A stretch of 64,000 bases of DNA from Pseudomonas viridiflava (GCF_900573885.1 NZ_UPSE01000198.1:372001-436000); one strand, 5' to 3'; counted from the stretch's first letter, positions 16,589-28,718 are shown. The notes: generated by a model not told the origin, from the sequence alone. Made by a program: numbers and translations.

Positions 16589-17239
16589 ATGCTTCCTACC
16601 TCTCCTTCTCTTGCTGACTCCGCTGTGGCAGGCAATGTCGTCTCTCTTGATGCGTTGCTGGAGCGTCGTCGTGTGTGGAAGGGCCGCGCCATGCCGCAGC
16701 AGGCGGGGCATATCGCGACGGGGCATGCGGGGTTGGATGCGTTGTTGCCGACCGGCGGCTGGCCGGAGGGGGCGTTGAGTGAGATTTTGTTGGGCGCGCC
16801 CGGCGTTGGCGAGTTGCAGTTGTTGTGGCCGACGCTGGCGCGCTTGACCTCAGCCGGGGAGCGGGTGGTGTTGGTGGCGCCGCCGGGGGTGCCGTTTCCG
16901 CAGGCGTGGCTCGCGGCCGGGGTGGATTTGCGCTGGGTCAGCATCATTCAAGCCAATGGCCGCGATGCGTTGTGGGCGACGGAGCAGTGTTTGCGTTCGG
17001 GCAGTTGCGGGGCCGTGGTGGGCTGGCCGCAGCAGGCGGATGACCGCGCGCTGCGCCGGTTGCAGGTGGCGGCGGAAACCGGGCAAACCCTGGCGTTTGC
17101 TTATCGCTCGCTGAAGGAGGCGGTGAACCCGTCGCCGGCTGCGCTGCGCATTGCCATCGACACCCAGCCGGCGCAGTTGCGGGTGCTCAAGTGCCGGGGC
17201 GGGTTGGCGCCGGCCATGCCTGTGCCTTTGGCGCGTTGA
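16589..17239 (+). CDS. imuA: ImuA, RecA-like translesion mutagenesis accessory protein
   Basis: This 216-aa protein is the ImuA/SulA-related component of the mutasome. Its recognisable segment starts with LDALLERRRVWKGR and continues through TGHAGLDALLPTGGWPEGALSEILLGAPGVGE, matching the family's degenerate RecA-like fold without a canonical Walker A lysine. It is thought to help assemble ImuB and DnaE2 at lesions. The ATG at 16589 immediately after the LexA box is chosen; the frame is open upstream through the operator. imuB starts 8 bp after the stop. Confidence 0.88.
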   Translation: MLPTSPSLADSAVAGNVVSLDALLERRRVWKGRAMPQQAGHIATGHAGLDALLPTGGWPEGALSEILLGAPGVGELQLLWPTLARLTSAGERVVLVAPPGVPFPQAWLAAGVDLRWVSIIQANGRDALWATEQCLRSGSCGAVVGWPQQADDRALRRLQVAAETGQTLAFAYRSLKEAVNPSPAALRIAIDTQPAQLRVLKCRGGLAPAMPVPLAR

Positions 17240-17246
17240 GGCGGTT

Positions 17247-18671
17247 ATGCGTTGGGTGTGCATTGTGTTGCCGCAGTTGGCGTTGGATGCCGTGCTGAGG
17301 GCTCGCGACAACCCCGAAGCGCCGCTGGCGTTGATCAGCGGCACGCCCCAGCGCCGGGTGCTGCAAGCGGTGAACGACGCGGCCCGCGAGCTGGGCTTGA
17401 AGCCGGGGCAAAGCCTGACCACCGCGCTGGCCTTGAGCCGTGAGTTCATTCAGGTGGAATACGACCACAGCGCCATCGCCAAGTGGCATCAGTTCCTCGC
17501 CGCCTGGGCGTATTCCTTCAGCTCGCAGGTCAGCCTGCGTTACCCGCGTGCCGTACTGCTGGAGATCGAGTCCAGCCTCGCCCTGTTTGGCCCGTGGCCA
17601 CGCTTTGAGGCGCGCTTGCGCAGTGAATTGACGGCCCTGGGCTTTCGTCATCGCCTGGTGGCCGCGCCCAATCCGGTGGCTGCGCGCATGCTCGCCAACG
17701 CCTATGACGGCCTGGCCGTGAGCGACAGCCAGGCGCTGCACGAGGTGCTCGGCGCCATGCCGCTCAATCGTCTGGGGCTGGACAGCAAAACCGCGAGTTC
17801 CCTGGCGCGCATGGGCCTGCGTCGTCTGCACGATGTGCTGGCGCTGCCTCGGCATACCCTGGCCAAGCGCTTCGACGCCGCGCTGCTGTTGCACCTCGAC
17901 AGCTTGCTCGGCCAGCGCGCGGTGGCGCTCGATTGCTACCAGCCGCCGGAGCATTTCGAGATACGCATCGAGCTGAATTTCGATGTGGAATCGACCCAGG
18001 CGCTGCTCTTTCCCCTTCGCCGTTTAACCGCCGACCTGGCGGCTTTTCTGGCCGGGCGTGACAGCGGCGTGCTGGGGTTTGTGCTGCACCTGGAGCATGT
18101 CGATGGCAGCCGCGGCCAGGTAGACGTCGGCCTGCTCAGCGCCGAGCGCGAGCCGAACCTGCTCTTCGAACTGGCCCGTGGTCGCCTGGAGCGGCTGGTG
18201 GTGCACGCGCCGGTGCGGGCCATCAGTTTGCAAGCCAAGGATCTGCCCGCCTTTGTGCCCGAACACCGCGAGCTGTTTGACGAGCGCCCGCAACAATCGG
18301 TGCCCTGGGCGCAACTGCGCGAACGCCTGCGCGCCCGTTTGGGCGATGACGCCGTGCATGGCATTCAGGCGCACGCTGATCACCGGCCTGAATGCGCTTG
18401 GCTGGCCAACGACAGCACCAAGGCACCGCCAGTGACCGCCAACGCCGCGCGCCCCGGCTGGTTGCTGCCCGAAGCGCAGCCCTTGCGTGAGCGGGCGCCG
18501 CAGGTGCTGGCCGGCCCTGAGCGCATTGAGTCTGGCTGGTGGGACGGTGGTGACATCCGCCGCGACTATTACCTGCTGCAAACCCGCAGCGGCCAGCGTG
18601 TGTGGGCGTACCGCAGCGTCAGCAGCCGCGAAGAAGCGGGGCCGTTTATGGTCCAGGGCTGGTTTTCATGA
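17247..18671 (+). CDS. imuB: ImuB, Y-family polymerase-like mutasome hub
   Basis: This 474-aa protein is homologous to the Y-family polymerase fold ([20 protein letters not shown] at the start, helix-hairpin-helix region [16 protein letters not shown] around residue 190). It lacks the acidic catalytic residues of active DinB, as is usual for ImuB. ImuB is held to be a non-catalytic hub that binds the beta clamp, ImuA and DnaE2. The C-terminal part ends in [18 protein letters not shown], the ImuB C-motif. Its TGA overlaps the dnaE2 ATG (ATGA), giving tight coupling. Confidence 0.9.
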   Translation: MRWVCIVLPQLALDAVLRARDNPEAPLALISGTPQRRVLQAVNDAARELGLKPGQSLTTALALSREFIQVEYDHSAIAKWHQFLAAWAYSFSSQVSLRYPRAVLLEIESSLALFGPWPRFEARLRSELTALGFRHRLVAAPNPVAARMLANAYDGLAVSDSQALHEVLGAMPLNRLGLDSKTASSLARMGLRRLHDVLALPRHTLAKRFDAALLLHLDSLLGQRAVALDCYQPPEHFEIRIELNFDVESTQALLFPLRRLTADLAAFLAGRDSGVLGFVLHLEHVDGSRGQVDVGLLSAEREPNLLFELARGRLERLVVHAPVRAISLQAKDLPAFVPEHRELFDERPQQSVPWAQLRERLRARLGDDAVHGIQAHADHRPECAWLANDSTKAPPVTANAARPGWLLPEAQPLRERAPQVLAGPERIESGWWDGGDIRRDYYLLQTRSGQRVWAYRSVSSREEAGPFMVQGWFS

Positions 18672-21600
18672 GCGCCTATGCCGAGCTGCATTGCCTGAGC
18701 AACTTCAGTTTTCAGCGCGGCGCCTCCAGCGCCAAGGAGCTCTTCGAGCGCGCCAAACGCCACGGCTACCAAGCGCTGGCGATTACCGACGAATGCACCC
18801 TGGCCGGCATTGTTCGGGCCTGGCAGGCCGCCAAGGAAACCGGGCTGCCGCTGATTATCGGCAGCGAATTCCGCCTGGAAGATGGCCCGAAAGTAGTGCT
18901 GCTGGCGGAAAACCTCAGCGGTTATCAGCACCTGTGCCGGTTGATTACCCAAGGCCGACGCCGCAGCGAAAAAGGCCAATACCGCGTGCTGCGGGAAGAT
19001 TTCGACGGGCCTCTGGATGGCCTGTGCGCCTTGTGGCTGGCCGACCTGGCGGACGACGTCGACGAGCAGGGCGCCTGGCTGCGTGAGCGCTTTGCGCCAA
19101 CGCTGTGGCTGGCCGTGGAACTGCATCGCGGGCCAGATGATGACCGTCGACTACACACTCTTCTGAGCCTGGCCGAGCGTCTGGGCATTCCTGCCGTCGC
19201 GACCGGCGATGTGCACATGCACGCCCGTGGCCGCCGCGCCCTGCAAGACACCATGACCGCCATCCGCCACCACTGCACCGTGGCCGAGGCCGGGCTGCGT
19301 TTGTTTGCCAACGGCGAACGGCACCTGCGGCCCTTGTCTGCACTGGCGGCGTTGTACCCGCCGGCGCTGCTGGCCGAAACCGTGAACATCGCCGCGCGCT
19401 GCACCTTCAGCCTCGACCAGCTGAAATACGAATACCCGCGCGAGCTGGTGCCCGAAGGCCACAGCGCCAGTTCCTGGCTGCGTCATTTAACCGAAAAAGG
19501 CATGCGCTGGCGCTGGCCCGAAGGCATTCCGCAAAAGGCCATCGACCTCGTGGAACGCGAGTTGGCGCTGATTTCAGAGCTGAAGTACGAAAGCTATTTC
19601 CTCACCGTGCACGACATCGTGCGCTTCGCCCGGGGTGAAGGCATTCTCTGCCAGGGCCGTGGCTCGGCGGCCAACTCGGCGGTGTGTTTTTCCCTGGGCA
19701 TCACCGAAATCGACCCGGCGCGCATGAACATGCTGTTCGAGCGCTTTCTCTCCAAAGAACGCAACGAGCCGCCCGACATCGACGTCGACTTCGAGCACGA
19801 CCGCCGCGAGGAAGTGCTGCAATACATCTTCCAGCGCTACGGCCGGGGCAGGGCGGCGCTCACCGCCGTGGCCAGCACCTACCACGGCGCCGGCGCGGTG
19901 CGTGACGTCAGCCGCGCCCTCGGTTTGCCGCCCGACCAGATCAATGCGCTGGCCGACTGTTGCGGGCGCTGGAGCAAAGACGGCCCGCCGCTGGACGACC
20001 TCCGCGAAGCCGGCTTCGACCCCACCTTGCCGGAACTGCGCCGGGTGCTGGCGTTAACGGGCGAGCTGATCGGCTTTCCCCGCCACTTGTCCCAACACCC
20101 TGGCGGCTTCGTGATTTCCGAACAGCCGTTGAGCACCCTGGTACCGGTGGAAAACGCCGCCATGGCCGAGCGCACCATCATTCAATGGGACAAAGACGAC
20201 CTCGACCTGGTGGGCCTGCTCAAGGTCGACATTCTCGCCCTGGGCATGCTCAGCGCCATTCGCCGCACCTTTGACCTGATCAACTACCACCGAGGCCGAA
20301 AGTGGACCCTGGCGACCCTGCCCGCCGAAGACCCGGCCACCTACGAAATGATCAGCCGCGCCGACACCATCGGCGTGTTCCAGATCGAATCCCGCGCGCA
20401 AATGGCCATGCTCCCGCGCCTGCGCCCGAGAACGTTCTACGACCTGGTGATTCAGGTCGCCATCGTGCGGCCGGGGCCGATTCAGGGCGACATGGTGCAT
20501 CCGTACCTGCGCCGGCGTAATAACGAAGAGGAAGTGACCTATCCCTCCGAAGCCTTGCGCGCCGTGTTTGAGCGCACCCTGGGCGTGCCGTTGTTTCAGG
20601 AACAGGTGATGGAACTGGCGGTGGTGGCGGCCGGCTATTCCCACGGCGAGGCCGACCAGTTGCGGCGCGCCATGGCCGCCTGGAAACGCCACGGCGGCCT
20701 GGAACCGCACCGTGAACGGCTGACAAAAGGCATGCTCGAACGCGGCTACAGCGCCGAATTTGCCGCGCGCATTTTCGAGCAGATCAAAGGCTTCGGCAGC
20801 TACGGCTTTCCTGAATCCCACGCCGCCAGCTTCGCTTTGCTCACCTACGCCAGTTGCTGGCTCAAATGCCACGAGCCGGCGGCGTTCATTTGCGCCCTCA
20901 TCAACAGCTGGCCCATGGGCTTCTACAGCCCCGACCAGCTACTGCAAGACGCCCGTCGCCACGGCATCGCAATTCGCCCCGTCGATGTGCAGGTCAGCAC
21001 CTGGGATTGCTCCCTGGAATTTGCCGACGACGACCCGCAGCGCAGCGGCGACCCTGCCATTCGCATGGGCATGCGCATGATCAAAGGCCTGCGCCAGGAC
21101 GACGCTGACCGCCTGGTTGAAGTGCGGCAGAAGGGACTGTTCATCACCGTCAGCGAACTGATCCAGCGCGCCCACCTCGACGCCCGCGCCCGCGAACAGC
21201 TCGCCGACGCTGGCGCCCTGCGCAGCCTCGCCGGCCACCGCCATAACGCCCGCTGGGCCGTGGCCGGCGTGGAAGCCCAGGCGCCGCTCTTCGCCGACTT
21301 GCCCCTGGTGGACGACAGCGTCGCGCTGCCTGAGCCGAGCGTGGTGGAAAACGTGTGGGTCGACTACGCCACCCTAGGCACCACCCTCGGCCCGCACCCC
21401 TTGCGCCTGCTACGCAGCGAACTGCGCAACCGCCGCTGCCGCAGCTCGGCCGAACTGGCCGTCACCGAAGACGGCAGCAACGTACGGATAGCCGGCCTGG
21501 TCCGCGGCCGCCAACGTCCGCAAACGGCCAGTGGCGTGGTATTCGTTACCCTCGAAGACGAATACGGCATGGTCAACGTCGTAGTCTGGAACGACCTCGC

Positions 21601-21757
21601 CGAACGGCAGCGGCGAGTGCTCGTCGGCTCCAGCCTTATGCAAGTCGAAGGCAAACTGGAAGCCAAAGACGGCGTGCAGCACCTCATCGCCAAGCGTATG
21701 TACGACCTCACGCCACTCTTGAGTGGGCTGGACGTGAGTAGTCGGAATTTTCACTAA
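18668..21757 (+). CDS. dnaE2: DnaE2, error-prone DNA polymerase III alpha-type (ImuC)
   Basis: This 1029-aa C-family polymerase has an N-terminal PHP domain (residues 1-~200, starting [19 protein letters not shown]) and the palm catalytic segment [12 protein letters not shown] at 369-380, with the metal-binding aspartates. An HhH region follows, and a C-terminal OB domain around 930-1000 ([18 protein letters not shown]). It performs lesion bypass and damage-induced mutagenesis with ImuA and ImuB. At 1029 aa it is shorter than a replicative DnaE (~1160-1170) and the family length is normal. It is the last gene of the SOS operon; a family C pair follows 7 bp after the stop. Confidence 0.94.
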   Translation: MSAYAELHCLSNFSFQRGASSAKELFERAKRHGYQALAITDECTLAGIVRAWQAAKETGLPLIIGSEFRLEDGPKVVLLAENLSGYQHLCRLITQGRRRSEKGQYRVLREDFDGPLDGLCALWLADLADDVDEQGAWLRERFAPTLWLAVELHRGPDDDRRLHTLLSLAERLGIPAVATGDVHMHARGRRALQDTMTAIRHHCTVAEAGLRLFANGERHLRPLSALAALYPPALLAETVNIAARCTFSLDQLKYEYPRELVPEGHSASSWLRHLTEKGMRWRWPEGIPQKAIDLVERELALISELKYESYFLTVHDIVRFARGEGILCQGRGSAANSAVCFSLGITEIDPARMNMLFERFLSKERNEPPDIDVDFEHDRREEVLQYIFQRYGRGRAALTAVASTYHGAGAVRDVSRALGLPPDQINALADCCGRWSKDGPPLDDLREAGFDPTLPELRRVLALTGELIGFPRHLSQHPGGFVISEQPLSTLVPVENAAMAERTIIQWDKDDLDLVGLLKVDILALGMLSAIRRTFDLINYHRGRKWTLATLPAEDPATYEMISRADTIGVFQIESRAQMAMLPRLRPRTFYDLVIQVAIVRPGPIQGDMVHPYLRRRNNEEEVTYPSEALRAVFERTLGVPLFQEQVMELAVVAAGYSHGEADQLRRAMAAWKRHGGLEPHRERLTKGMLERGYSAEFAARIFEQIKGFGSYGFPESHAASFALLTYASCWLKCHEPAAFICALINSWPMGFYSPDQLLQDARRHGIAIRPVDVQVSTWDCSLEFADDDPQRSGDPAIRMGMRMIKGLRQDDADRLVEVRQKGLFITVSELIQRAHLDARAREQLADAGALRSLAGHRHNARWAVAGVEAQAPLFADLPLVDDSVALPEPSVVENVWVDYATLGTTLGPHPLRLLRSELRNRRCRSSAELAVTEDGSNVRIAGLVRGRQRPQTASGVVFVTLEDEYGMVNVVVWNDLAERQRRVLVGSSLMQVEGKLEAKDGVQHLIAKRMYDLTPLLSGLDVSSRNFH

Positions 21758-21763
21758 GCCCAA

Positions 21764-21830
21764 AAGCTTCGCGAGCAAGCTCGCTCCTACAAATTGTGCG
21801 GTCTGTAGGAGCGGCTTCAGCCGCGAAGCT
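21764..21830. repeat. Family C inverted pair directly after dnaE2
   Basis: Arms at 21764-21791 and 21803-21830 share complementary outer parts (AGCTTCGCG and CTCCTACA with their complements), but their centres come from two subtypes, GAGCAAGCTC and GGCTTCAGCC. The position 7 bp after the dnaE2 stop would allow a terminator-like hairpin, although no T-tract follows. Confidence 0.8.
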
Positions 21831-21899
21831 TTTGATGTGCCGCTTTTGATCTGGCTCTTGATCTACCGCTTGTGACGTACGGGATTTTCATAAACGCAA

Positions 21900-22177
21900 A
21901 AGCTTTTGATCTGGCTTGTGACCTACCCGCCCCATTCATCGCAGGCCGAGTGGAGTCGACGCGCAGGGGGTTGAGCGGCCGGGAGCCGCGAAAGGCGTGT
22001 CGGGCCAAGGATGGCCCGTCTCGCCGGCCCCCGGAGCGGCGACGGAGCGAGGGAAGTCGGAGCGAAGCGTATACCCAAGGTAGGGGCAAGACTTTTTGGT
22101 TTCTTTTTCGTCGACTGGAAAAAGAAACTCGCGCGTAAGGCGCGAAACAAAACGTTCAGGGCACACGGTAATGAATA
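21900..22177. repeat. Right long inverted repeat flanking the imu cassette
   Basis: This is the reverse-complement partner of 16087-16366. From inside out it reads GGCTTGTGACCTACCCGCC, GAGCGGCCGGGAGCCGCG, GGATGGCCCG, CCAAGGTAGGGGCAAG, GGCGCGAAACAAAACG and CGGTAATGAATA. A second partial copy of its outer end (GCGCGTAAGGCGCGAAAA...GGTAATGAATACC) lies at 22255-22304. The 720-bp stretch between dnaE2 and gcvT contains only repeats. Confidence 0.82.
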
Positions 22178-22209
22178 CCTCCGTCCGTACCCGATGCATA
22201 CGACTCAGA

Positions 22210-22430
22210 ATTCTTGATCCCCGCCTGCGCGGGGATGACGGGGGGGTGGTTGAAATGCGCGTAAGGCGCGAAAAGAATGTTCAGCGCACTCGGTAATGAA
22301 TACCCCCGCACTTCAAATCGGTGTACGGCTGGAAATTCTGGATTCCCGCCTGCGCGGGAATGACGGAGGTTTGTGCCACCACCTCGTTCGGCTGGAGACT
22401 CTGGATCCCCGCGTGCGCGAGGATGACGGA
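22210..22430. repeat. Three family A repeats in the same orientation
   Basis: Copies at 22210-22241, 22335-22366 and 22398-22430 all read left to right as CTGGAT(T/C)CCCGC...GGAATGACGG variants. Unlike most family A copies, these are not arranged as a close inverted pair. The third copy has several substitutions. They lie between the imu right repeat and the 3' end of gcvT. Confidence 0.85.
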
Positions 22431-22478
22431 GGTTGGGCGTCGAGCGGAGTGGTGGAGTGGTGGAGTGGCGGGGGCACC

Positions 22479-23600
22479 TTACCCGCGGAAATACCGCTGC
22501 GGTACAAACGGCGTCTTCGCCACCTTCATCGGCACCCGCTTGCCCCGCACCAACGCCCACACCGTGTTCTCCAGCGCGTTGTGCCCCGCATCCACATACC
22601 CCATCGCCAACGGCGCACCCAGGCTCGGCCCAAAACCACCGCTGCACACACGGCCAATCACCACCCCATCGGCATCAGCAATCTCGCAACCCTCACGCAC
22701 CGGCGTGCGCTCTTGCGGCAGCAGGCCGACGCGTTTGCTCGCCACGCCATCCTGCTGCTGCGCAAACACCCGCGCCGCGCCCGGAAAACCACCGGCCCGG
22801 GCGCCATCGGCGCGGCGGACTTTGGAGATGGCCCACAGCAGCCCGGCTTCAATCGGCGTGGTGTCGGTGTTCATGTCGTGGCCGTACAGGCACAGGCCGG
22901 CTTCCAGGCGCAGCGAGTCGCGGGCGCCAAGGCCGATGGCTTGTACTTCCGGCTCGGCCAGCAGGGCACGAGCAATGGTGTCGGCCTGGTCGGCGGGAAT
23001 GGAAATCTCGTAGCCGTCTTCGCCGGTGTAACCCGAGCGGCTGACGAAACAGTCCACGCCCAGCAGCTTTACCGGGCGGAAGTTCATAAAGGTCATGCCC
23101 GCCACTTCCGGCGCCAGGCGTGCCAGCACGGTGACGGCGGCCGGGCCTTGCAGGGCGAGCAGGGCGCGGTCGAAGTGGGCGATCACTTCGCATTGGCCGC
23201 TCAGGTGCTGTTGCAGGTGGGCGAGGTCCTGGTCTTTGCAGGCGGCGTTGACCACCAGAAAAAGCGTGTCGTCACCCAGGTTGGCGACCATCAGGTCGTC
23301 GAGAATGCCGCCATTCTCATCGGTGAACATGGCGTAGCGCTGCATGCCCACGGGCAGGTCGATGATGTCTACCGGCACCAGGGTTTCCAGGGCGCGGGCG
23401 GCGTTGGCGCCGCGCAGCACGATCTGACCCATGTGCGACACATCGAACAACCCGGCCTGGTCGCGGGTGTGCTGGTGTTCCTTGAGCACGCCGAGCGGGT
23501 ATTGCACCGGCATGTCGTAGCCAGCGAACGGCACCATGCGCGCACCGAGTTCCAGGTGCAGGGCGTGGAGAGGGGTTTTGGCCAGGTTTTCGGTGGACAT
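22479..23600 (-). CDS. gcvT: GcvT, glycine cleavage system aminomethyltransferase
   Basis: This 373-aa T-protein transfers the methylene group from aminomethyl-lipoyl GcvH to tetrahydrofolate, releasing ammonia. It contains the substrate-proximal NGGILDDLMV (the conserved Asp of the active site), the folate-region signature SGYTGEDGYEISI (about residue 190), and a C-terminal barrel with IGRVCSGGFGPSLGAPLAMGYVD. AGGAG lies 8 bp before the ATG. It is the last gene of the leftward gcv operon, 182 bp after sdaA, with a family D element in the gap. Confidence 0.94.
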   Translation of the reverse strand: MSTENLAKTPLHALHLELGARMVPFAGYDMPVQYPLGVLKEHQHTRDQAGLFDVSHMGQIVLRGANAARALETLVPVDIIDLPVGMQRYAMFTDENGGILDDLMVANLGDDTLFLVVNAACKDQDLAHLQQHLSGQCEVIAHFDRALLALQGPAAVTVLARLAPEVAGMTFMNFRPVKLLGVDCFVSRSGYTGEDGYEISIPADQADTIARALLAEPEVQAIGLGARDSLRLEAGLCLYGHDMNTDTTPIEAGLLWAISKVRRADGARAGGFPGAARVFAQQQDGVASKRVGLLPQERTPVREGCEIADADGVVIGRVCSGGFGPSLGAPLAMGYVDAGHNALENTVWALVRGKRVPMKVAKTPFVPQRYFRG

Positions 23601-23636
23601 GGGTTTGCTCCTGAATGAGGGTGATTGGAGTGGGCA

Positions 23637-23764
23637 AGGGCCCCTCTCCCTAACCCTCTCCCGCAGGCGGGAGAGGGGACTGATCTATGGGGTATTCGAT
23701 TTATTTGCCAAGTCACCAATCTGCTCCCCTCGCCCGCAAGCGGGAGAGGGGCTGGGGGAGAGGG
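23637..23764. repeat. Family D repeat between sdaA and gcvT
   Basis: A ~128-bp element begins CCCCTCTCCCTAACCCTCTC and ends GGGGCTGGGGGAGAGGG, with two internal GCAGGCGGGAGAGGG-type hairpins. It occupies most of the sdaA-gcvT gap, so it is probably transcribed within the gcv operon. Confidence 0.82.
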
Positions 23765-23782
23765 CAGCAGGCGACGCGGTGT

Positions 23783-25159
<1,377 letters not shown>

Positions 25160-25188
25160 ACAGACCTCGGGTTATGCGGCGGGGCGTA

Positions 25189-25222
25189 TCGCGGCTGGAC
25201 CGGAATGCCGGTTCAGCCGCGA
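25189..25222. other. Hairpin in the gcvP-sdaA gap
   Basis: In the 68-bp space between gcvP and sdaA, 15-bp arms (TCGCGGCTGGACCGG at 25189-25203 and CCGGTTCAGCCGCGA at 25208-25222) flank a 4-base loop, with one G-U-type mismatch. There is no T-tract on the gcv strand, so it is more likely a processing or mRNA-stability structure than a terminator. Confidence 0.7.
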
Positions 25223-25227
25223 TTGCT

Positions 25228-28083
25228 TTACTCAGCGTATTCGCTGATCGACGGGCAGGAGCACACCAGGTTGCGGTCGCCGTAGACGTTGTCGATGCGC
25301 GCCACCGGCGGCCAGTATTTGGCTTCGATCAGGCTGGCCACCGGGTAGGCGGCTTGCTCGCGGCTGTACACGTGCGGCCATTCGCCGAGCAGTTCCTGAG
25401 CGGTGTGCGGGGCGTTTTTCAGCGGGTTGTCCTGGGCGTCGGCTTCGCCGCGTTCGATGGCGCGAATTTCGTTGCGGATGCTGATCATGGCGTCGCAGAA
25501 GCGGTCCAGCTCTTCTTTGGATTCGCTTTCGGTCGGCTCGATCATCAGGGTGTTGGCCACCGGGAACGACATGGTTGGCGCGTGGAAGCCGTAGTCGATC
25601 AGGCGCTTGGCCACGTCATCCACGCTGATGCCGCTGGTTTCTTTCAGCGGGCGCAGGTCGAGGATGCATTCGTGCGCCACCAGGCCATTGCTGCCGGCGT
25701 ACAGCACCGGGAAGTGCTCTTCGAGGCGGTTGGCGATGTAGTTGGCGCTGAGAATGGCCAGCTGCGAGGCGCGCTTGAGGCCTTCGCCGCCCATCATTTT
25801 CATGTACATCCACGAGATCGGCAGGATGCTCGCGCTGCCAAACGGCGCGGCGCTGACGGCGCCTTCCTTGCGCTGCATATGACCGTGGCCTGGCAGGAAC
25901 GGCGCCAAATGGGACTTCACGCCGATCGGGCCAACGCCCGGGCCGCCACCACCGTGGGGAATGCAGAAGGTTTTGTGCAGGTTCAGGTGCGACACGTCGC
26001 CGCCGAACTTGCCCGGTGCGCAGAGGCCGACCATGGCGTTCATGTTGGCGCCGTCGATATACACCTGGCCGCCGTTGTCGTGAATGATCGCGCAGATTTC
26101 GCGGATTTCTTCTTCGAACACGCCGTGGGTGGACGGGTAGGTGATCATCAACGCGGCGAGGCGGTCTTTGTGCTCCAAGGCCTTGGCGCGCAGGTCTTCC
26201 ACGTCAACGTTGCCACGGGCGTCGCAGGCGGTAACCACCACGCGCATGCCGGCCATGTTGGCGGTCGCCGGGTTGGTGCCGTGGGCCGAGGAGGGGATCA
26301 GGCAGATGTCACGCTCGCCCTGGCCACAGCTGGCGTGGTAGGCGCGAATGGCCAGCAGGCCGGCGTATTCACCTTGCGAACCGGCGTTGGGCTGCAGCGA
26401 CACGGCGTCGTAACCGGTGGCAGCGCAGAGCATGGCTTCCAGTTCGTCGGTGAGCTGCTGGTAGCCCTGGCTTTGCTCGGCCGGCACGAAGGGGTGCAGG
26501 GCACCGAATGCACTCCAGGTGACGGGCTGCATTTCGCTGGCGGCGTTGAGTTTCATGGTGCACGAGCCCAGCGGGATCATGGTGCGATCCAGCGCCAGGT
26601 CTTTGTCCGCGAGGCGACGCAGGTAGCGCATCAGCTCGGTTTCCGAGTGATAGCGATTGAACGACGGGTGCTGCAGGAAGCTGGACGAGCGCAGCAACGC
26701 CTCAGGCAGTTGCAGGCCGGTGTTGGCAGCGAGGGCGGCGAAATCCGGCAGCGCCTGGCCATCAGTGGCGAACAGGGTCCACAGGGCTTCGATGTCGGCC
26801 TGTGTGGTGGTTTCGTCGAGCGACAGGCCCAGTTGCGCGGCATCGATCTGGCGCAGGTTGATCTGCGCGGCCCACGCCTTGGCGTGCAGCTCGGCAGTAC
26901 GGGCGCCCGTGTTCAGCGTCACGGTGTCGAAGAAGTGCTGTTGCGCGACCGGCAGGCCCAGCTGGGCCAGGCCTTTGGCGGCGATCACGGTGAGCACGTG
27001 CACACGCTTGGCGATGTCTGTCAGGCCCTGCGGGCCGTGGTACACGGCGTACATGCCGGCGATGTTGGCGAGCAGAACCTGCGCGGTGCAGATGTTGCTG
27101 GTGGCCTTTTCGCGGCGGATATGTTGCTCACGGGTCTGCATGGCCAGGCGGTAGGCCGGCTTGCCGTGACGATCGATAGAGACGCCGACCAAACGGCCCG
27201 GCATGTCGCGCTTGAAGGCGTCGCGGGTGGCGAAGTAAGCGGCGTGCGGGCCACCAAAGCCCAGCGGTACACCGAAGCGCTGCGCGCTGCCCAGCGCCAC
27301 GTCGGCATCGAATTCGCCGGGTGGAGTGAGCAGGGTCAAGGCCAGCAGGTCAGCGGAAACGGCCACCAGGGCGCCAACGGCGTGGAAGCGCTCGACCAGC
27401 GCGCGGTAGTCGAAAATGTCGCCGTTGCTGGCCGGGTATTGCAGCAGGCAACCGAAGTAGGCGGCGAAGTCTTCAATGGCGGTTTCGTCGCCCACCACCA
27501 CCTCAATGCCCAGCGGCTCGGCGCGGGTGCGCAGCACGTCGAGGGTTTGCGGGTGGCAGTGTTGCGAAGCGAAGAAGGCTTGGCTGGCTTTGTTTTTCGC
27601 CAGGCGCTTGCAGAAGGTCATGGCTTCGGCAGCGGCGGTGGCTTCGTCGAGCAACGAGGCGTTGGCGATTTGCAGGCCGGTGAGGTCGCAGATCATGGTC
27701 TGGAAATTGAGCAGCGCTTCCAGACGGCCTTGGGAAATTTCTGGCTGGTAAGGCGTGTACGCCGTGTACCAGGCCGGATTTTCCAACAGGTTACGTAGGA
27801 TCGGCGCCGGCGTCAGGGTGCCGTAGTAGCCCTGGCCGATGTAGGTTTTGAACTGCTGGTTCTTGTCGGCGATGGCTTTGATTTCTGCCAAGGCGGCGGT
27901 TTCGCTCAGGCCTTCGGGCAGGTTCAGCACGCTGGTGCCTTTGATGCTGTCGGGAATCACGCTGGCGCTCATGGCTTCCAGCGAGTCGTAGCCCAGGCGT
28001 TGCAGCATGGCGGCGATATCACGCTCACGCGGGCCGATGTGACGGGCGATGAATTCGTTACGGGTGTCGAGGGAAATAGTCAT
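25228..28083 (-). CDS. gcvP: GcvP, glycine dehydrogenase (decarboxylating), P-protein
   Basis: This 951-aa fused alpha/beta P-protein decarboxylates glycine with PLP and loads the aminomethyl group on GcvH. The PLP lysine is K704 in [17 protein letters not shown]. The N-terminal half begins with [18 protein letters not shown] and contains [10 protein letters not shown] and [15 protein letters not shown]. The length is normal for the one-chain form. It starts 10 bp after gcvH stops, and its ribosome-binding region lies within the gcvH 3' end, so translation is probably coupled. Confidence 0.96.
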   Translation of the reverse strand: MTISLDTRNEFIARHIGPRERDIAAMLQRLGYDSLEAMSASVIPDSIKGTSVLNLPEGLSETAALAEIKAIADKNQQFKTYIGQGYYGTLTPAPILRNLLENPAWYTAYTPYQPEISQGRLEALLNFQTMICDLTGLQIANASLLDEATAAAEAMTFCKRLAKNKASQAFFASQHCHPQTLDVLRTRAEPLGIEVVVGDETAIEDFAAYFGCLLQYPASNGDIFDYRALVERFHAVGALVAVSADLLALTLLTPPGEFDADVALGSAQRFGVPLGFGGPHAAYFATRDAFKRDMPGRLVGVSIDRHGKPAYRLAMQTREQHIRREKATSNICTAQVLLANIAGMYAVYHGPQGLTDIAKRVHVLTVIAAKGLAQLGLPVAQQHFFDTVTLNTGARTAELHAKAWAAQINLRQIDAAQLGLSLDETTTQADIEALWTLFATDGQALPDFAALAANTGLQLPEALLRSSSFLQHPSFNRYHSETELMRYLRRLADKDLALDRTMIPLGSCTMKLNAASEMQPVTWSAFGALHPFVPAEQSQGYQQLTDELEAMLCAATGYDAVSLQPNAGSQGEYAGLLAIRAYHASCGQGERDICLIPSSAHGTNPATANMAGMRVVVTACDARGNVDVEDLRAKALEHKDRLAALMITYPSTHGVFEEEIREICAIIHDNGGQVYIDGANMNAMVGLCAPGKFGGDVSHLNLHKTFCIPHGGGGPGVGPIGVKSHLAPFLPGHGHMQRKEGAVSAAPFGSASILPISWMYMKMMGGEGLKRASQLAILSANYIANRLEEHFPVLYAGSNGLVAHECILDLRPLKETSGISVDDVAKRLIDYGFHAPTMSFPVANTLMIEPTESESKEELDRFCDAMISIRNEIRAIERGEADAQDNPLKNAPHTAQELLGEWPHVYSREQAAYPVASLIEAKYWPPVARIDNVYGDRNLVCSCPSISEYAE

Positions 28084-28093
28084 TAGCGTCGTC

Positions 28094-28477
28094 TCAGGCG
28101 TCGTCGTTGGCTTTGAGCAGGCGGTCGTAAGCGGCTTGGTCGAGCAGCGAGGCCAGCACGCTGTTGTCGGCCAGCTTCATGCGGAAAAACCAGCCGGCGC
28201 CAAGGGCATCTTCGTTTACGGTTTCCGGCGCGTTTTCCAGAGCGGCGTTCACTTCCACCACCTCACCGTCTACCGGCATGGCGATGGTGCTGGCGGCTTT
28301 CACCGACTCCAGTACCGCCACTTCGCTGCCCGTGGCATGGGCGCCGAGCTCTGGCAATTGCACGAACACCACATCACCGAGGGCTTCTTGAGCGTAGGGC
28401 GTAATGCCGACGGTAACCAGGCCGTCACTGTCCAGACGCAGCCACTCGTGTTCGCTGGTGAATCGCAATTCGCTCAT
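28094..28477 (-). CDS. gcvH: GcvH, glycine cleavage system H protein
   Basis: This 127-aa lipoyl carrier shuttles the aminomethyl group between GcvP, GcvT and the L-protein. The lipoylated lysine is K60 in LESVKAAS, and the N-terminus has the usual [11 protein letters not shown]. The ATG at 28477 follows AGGAAG at 7 bp; the longer frame to 28588 would begin inside the promoter region. It is the first gene of the operon, behind a sigma-54-type promoter. Confidence 0.95.
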   Translation of the reverse strand: MSELRFTSEHEWLRLDSDGLVTVGITPYAQEALGDVVFVQLPELGAHATGSEVAVLESVKAASTIAMPVDGEVVEVNAALENAPETVNEDALGAGWFFRMKLADNSVLASLLDQAAYDRLLKANDDA

Positions 28478-28556
28478 GTCGCTTCCTATGGTCAAGGGCG
28501 TGCCTGCTTTTATAGAGACTAGCGGGGCATCGCTTGGAATAATGGCTATGGCTGTT

Positions 28557-28572
28557 AGCAAGGGCGGTGCCA
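28557..28572 (-). promoter_or_regulatory. Sigma-54 (-24/-12) promoter of gcvH
   Basis: Read on the minus strand, the sequence is TGGCACC-GCCC-TTGCT, an excellent match to the RpoN consensus TGGCACG-N4-TTGCT with the invariant GG and GC correctly spaced. Transcription would start about 10-12 bp further left, giving a gcvH leader of roughly 65-70 bases. Sigma-54 dependence fits the nearby GcsR-type activator with an intact GAFTGA loop. Confidence 0.88.
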
Positions 28573-28718
28573 GTTTCAGTTGGCGCAAGCAGGCCGGGGC
28601 TTTGCGGCCCGTAGGGAATTTCAGTCTCCGTCGCGGGTGGAATGAAAACGATACAGTGACGTGGCAGTCGCGAAATAGATCGCGTCCAAGCCGTTAAAGG
28701 GCTAGCGGCGGCCACCGG

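Noticed and set aside
17247..18671. ImuB as an active DinB-type polymerase.
   Set aside because: The acidic catalytic motifs of active Y-family polymerases are not present, and the gene is in the imuA-imuB-dnaE2 order.
16102..22138. Short open frames inside the ~280-bp inverted repeats (16102-16344 and 21872-22138).
   Set aside because: They consist of repeat-derived sequence, differ in frame between the two copies, and lack ribosome-binding sites.
28478..28600. Possible glycine riboswitch before gcvH.
   Set aside because: The predicted leader is only about 65-70 bases and shows none of the conserved paired aptamer cores; sigma-54 control explains regulation.
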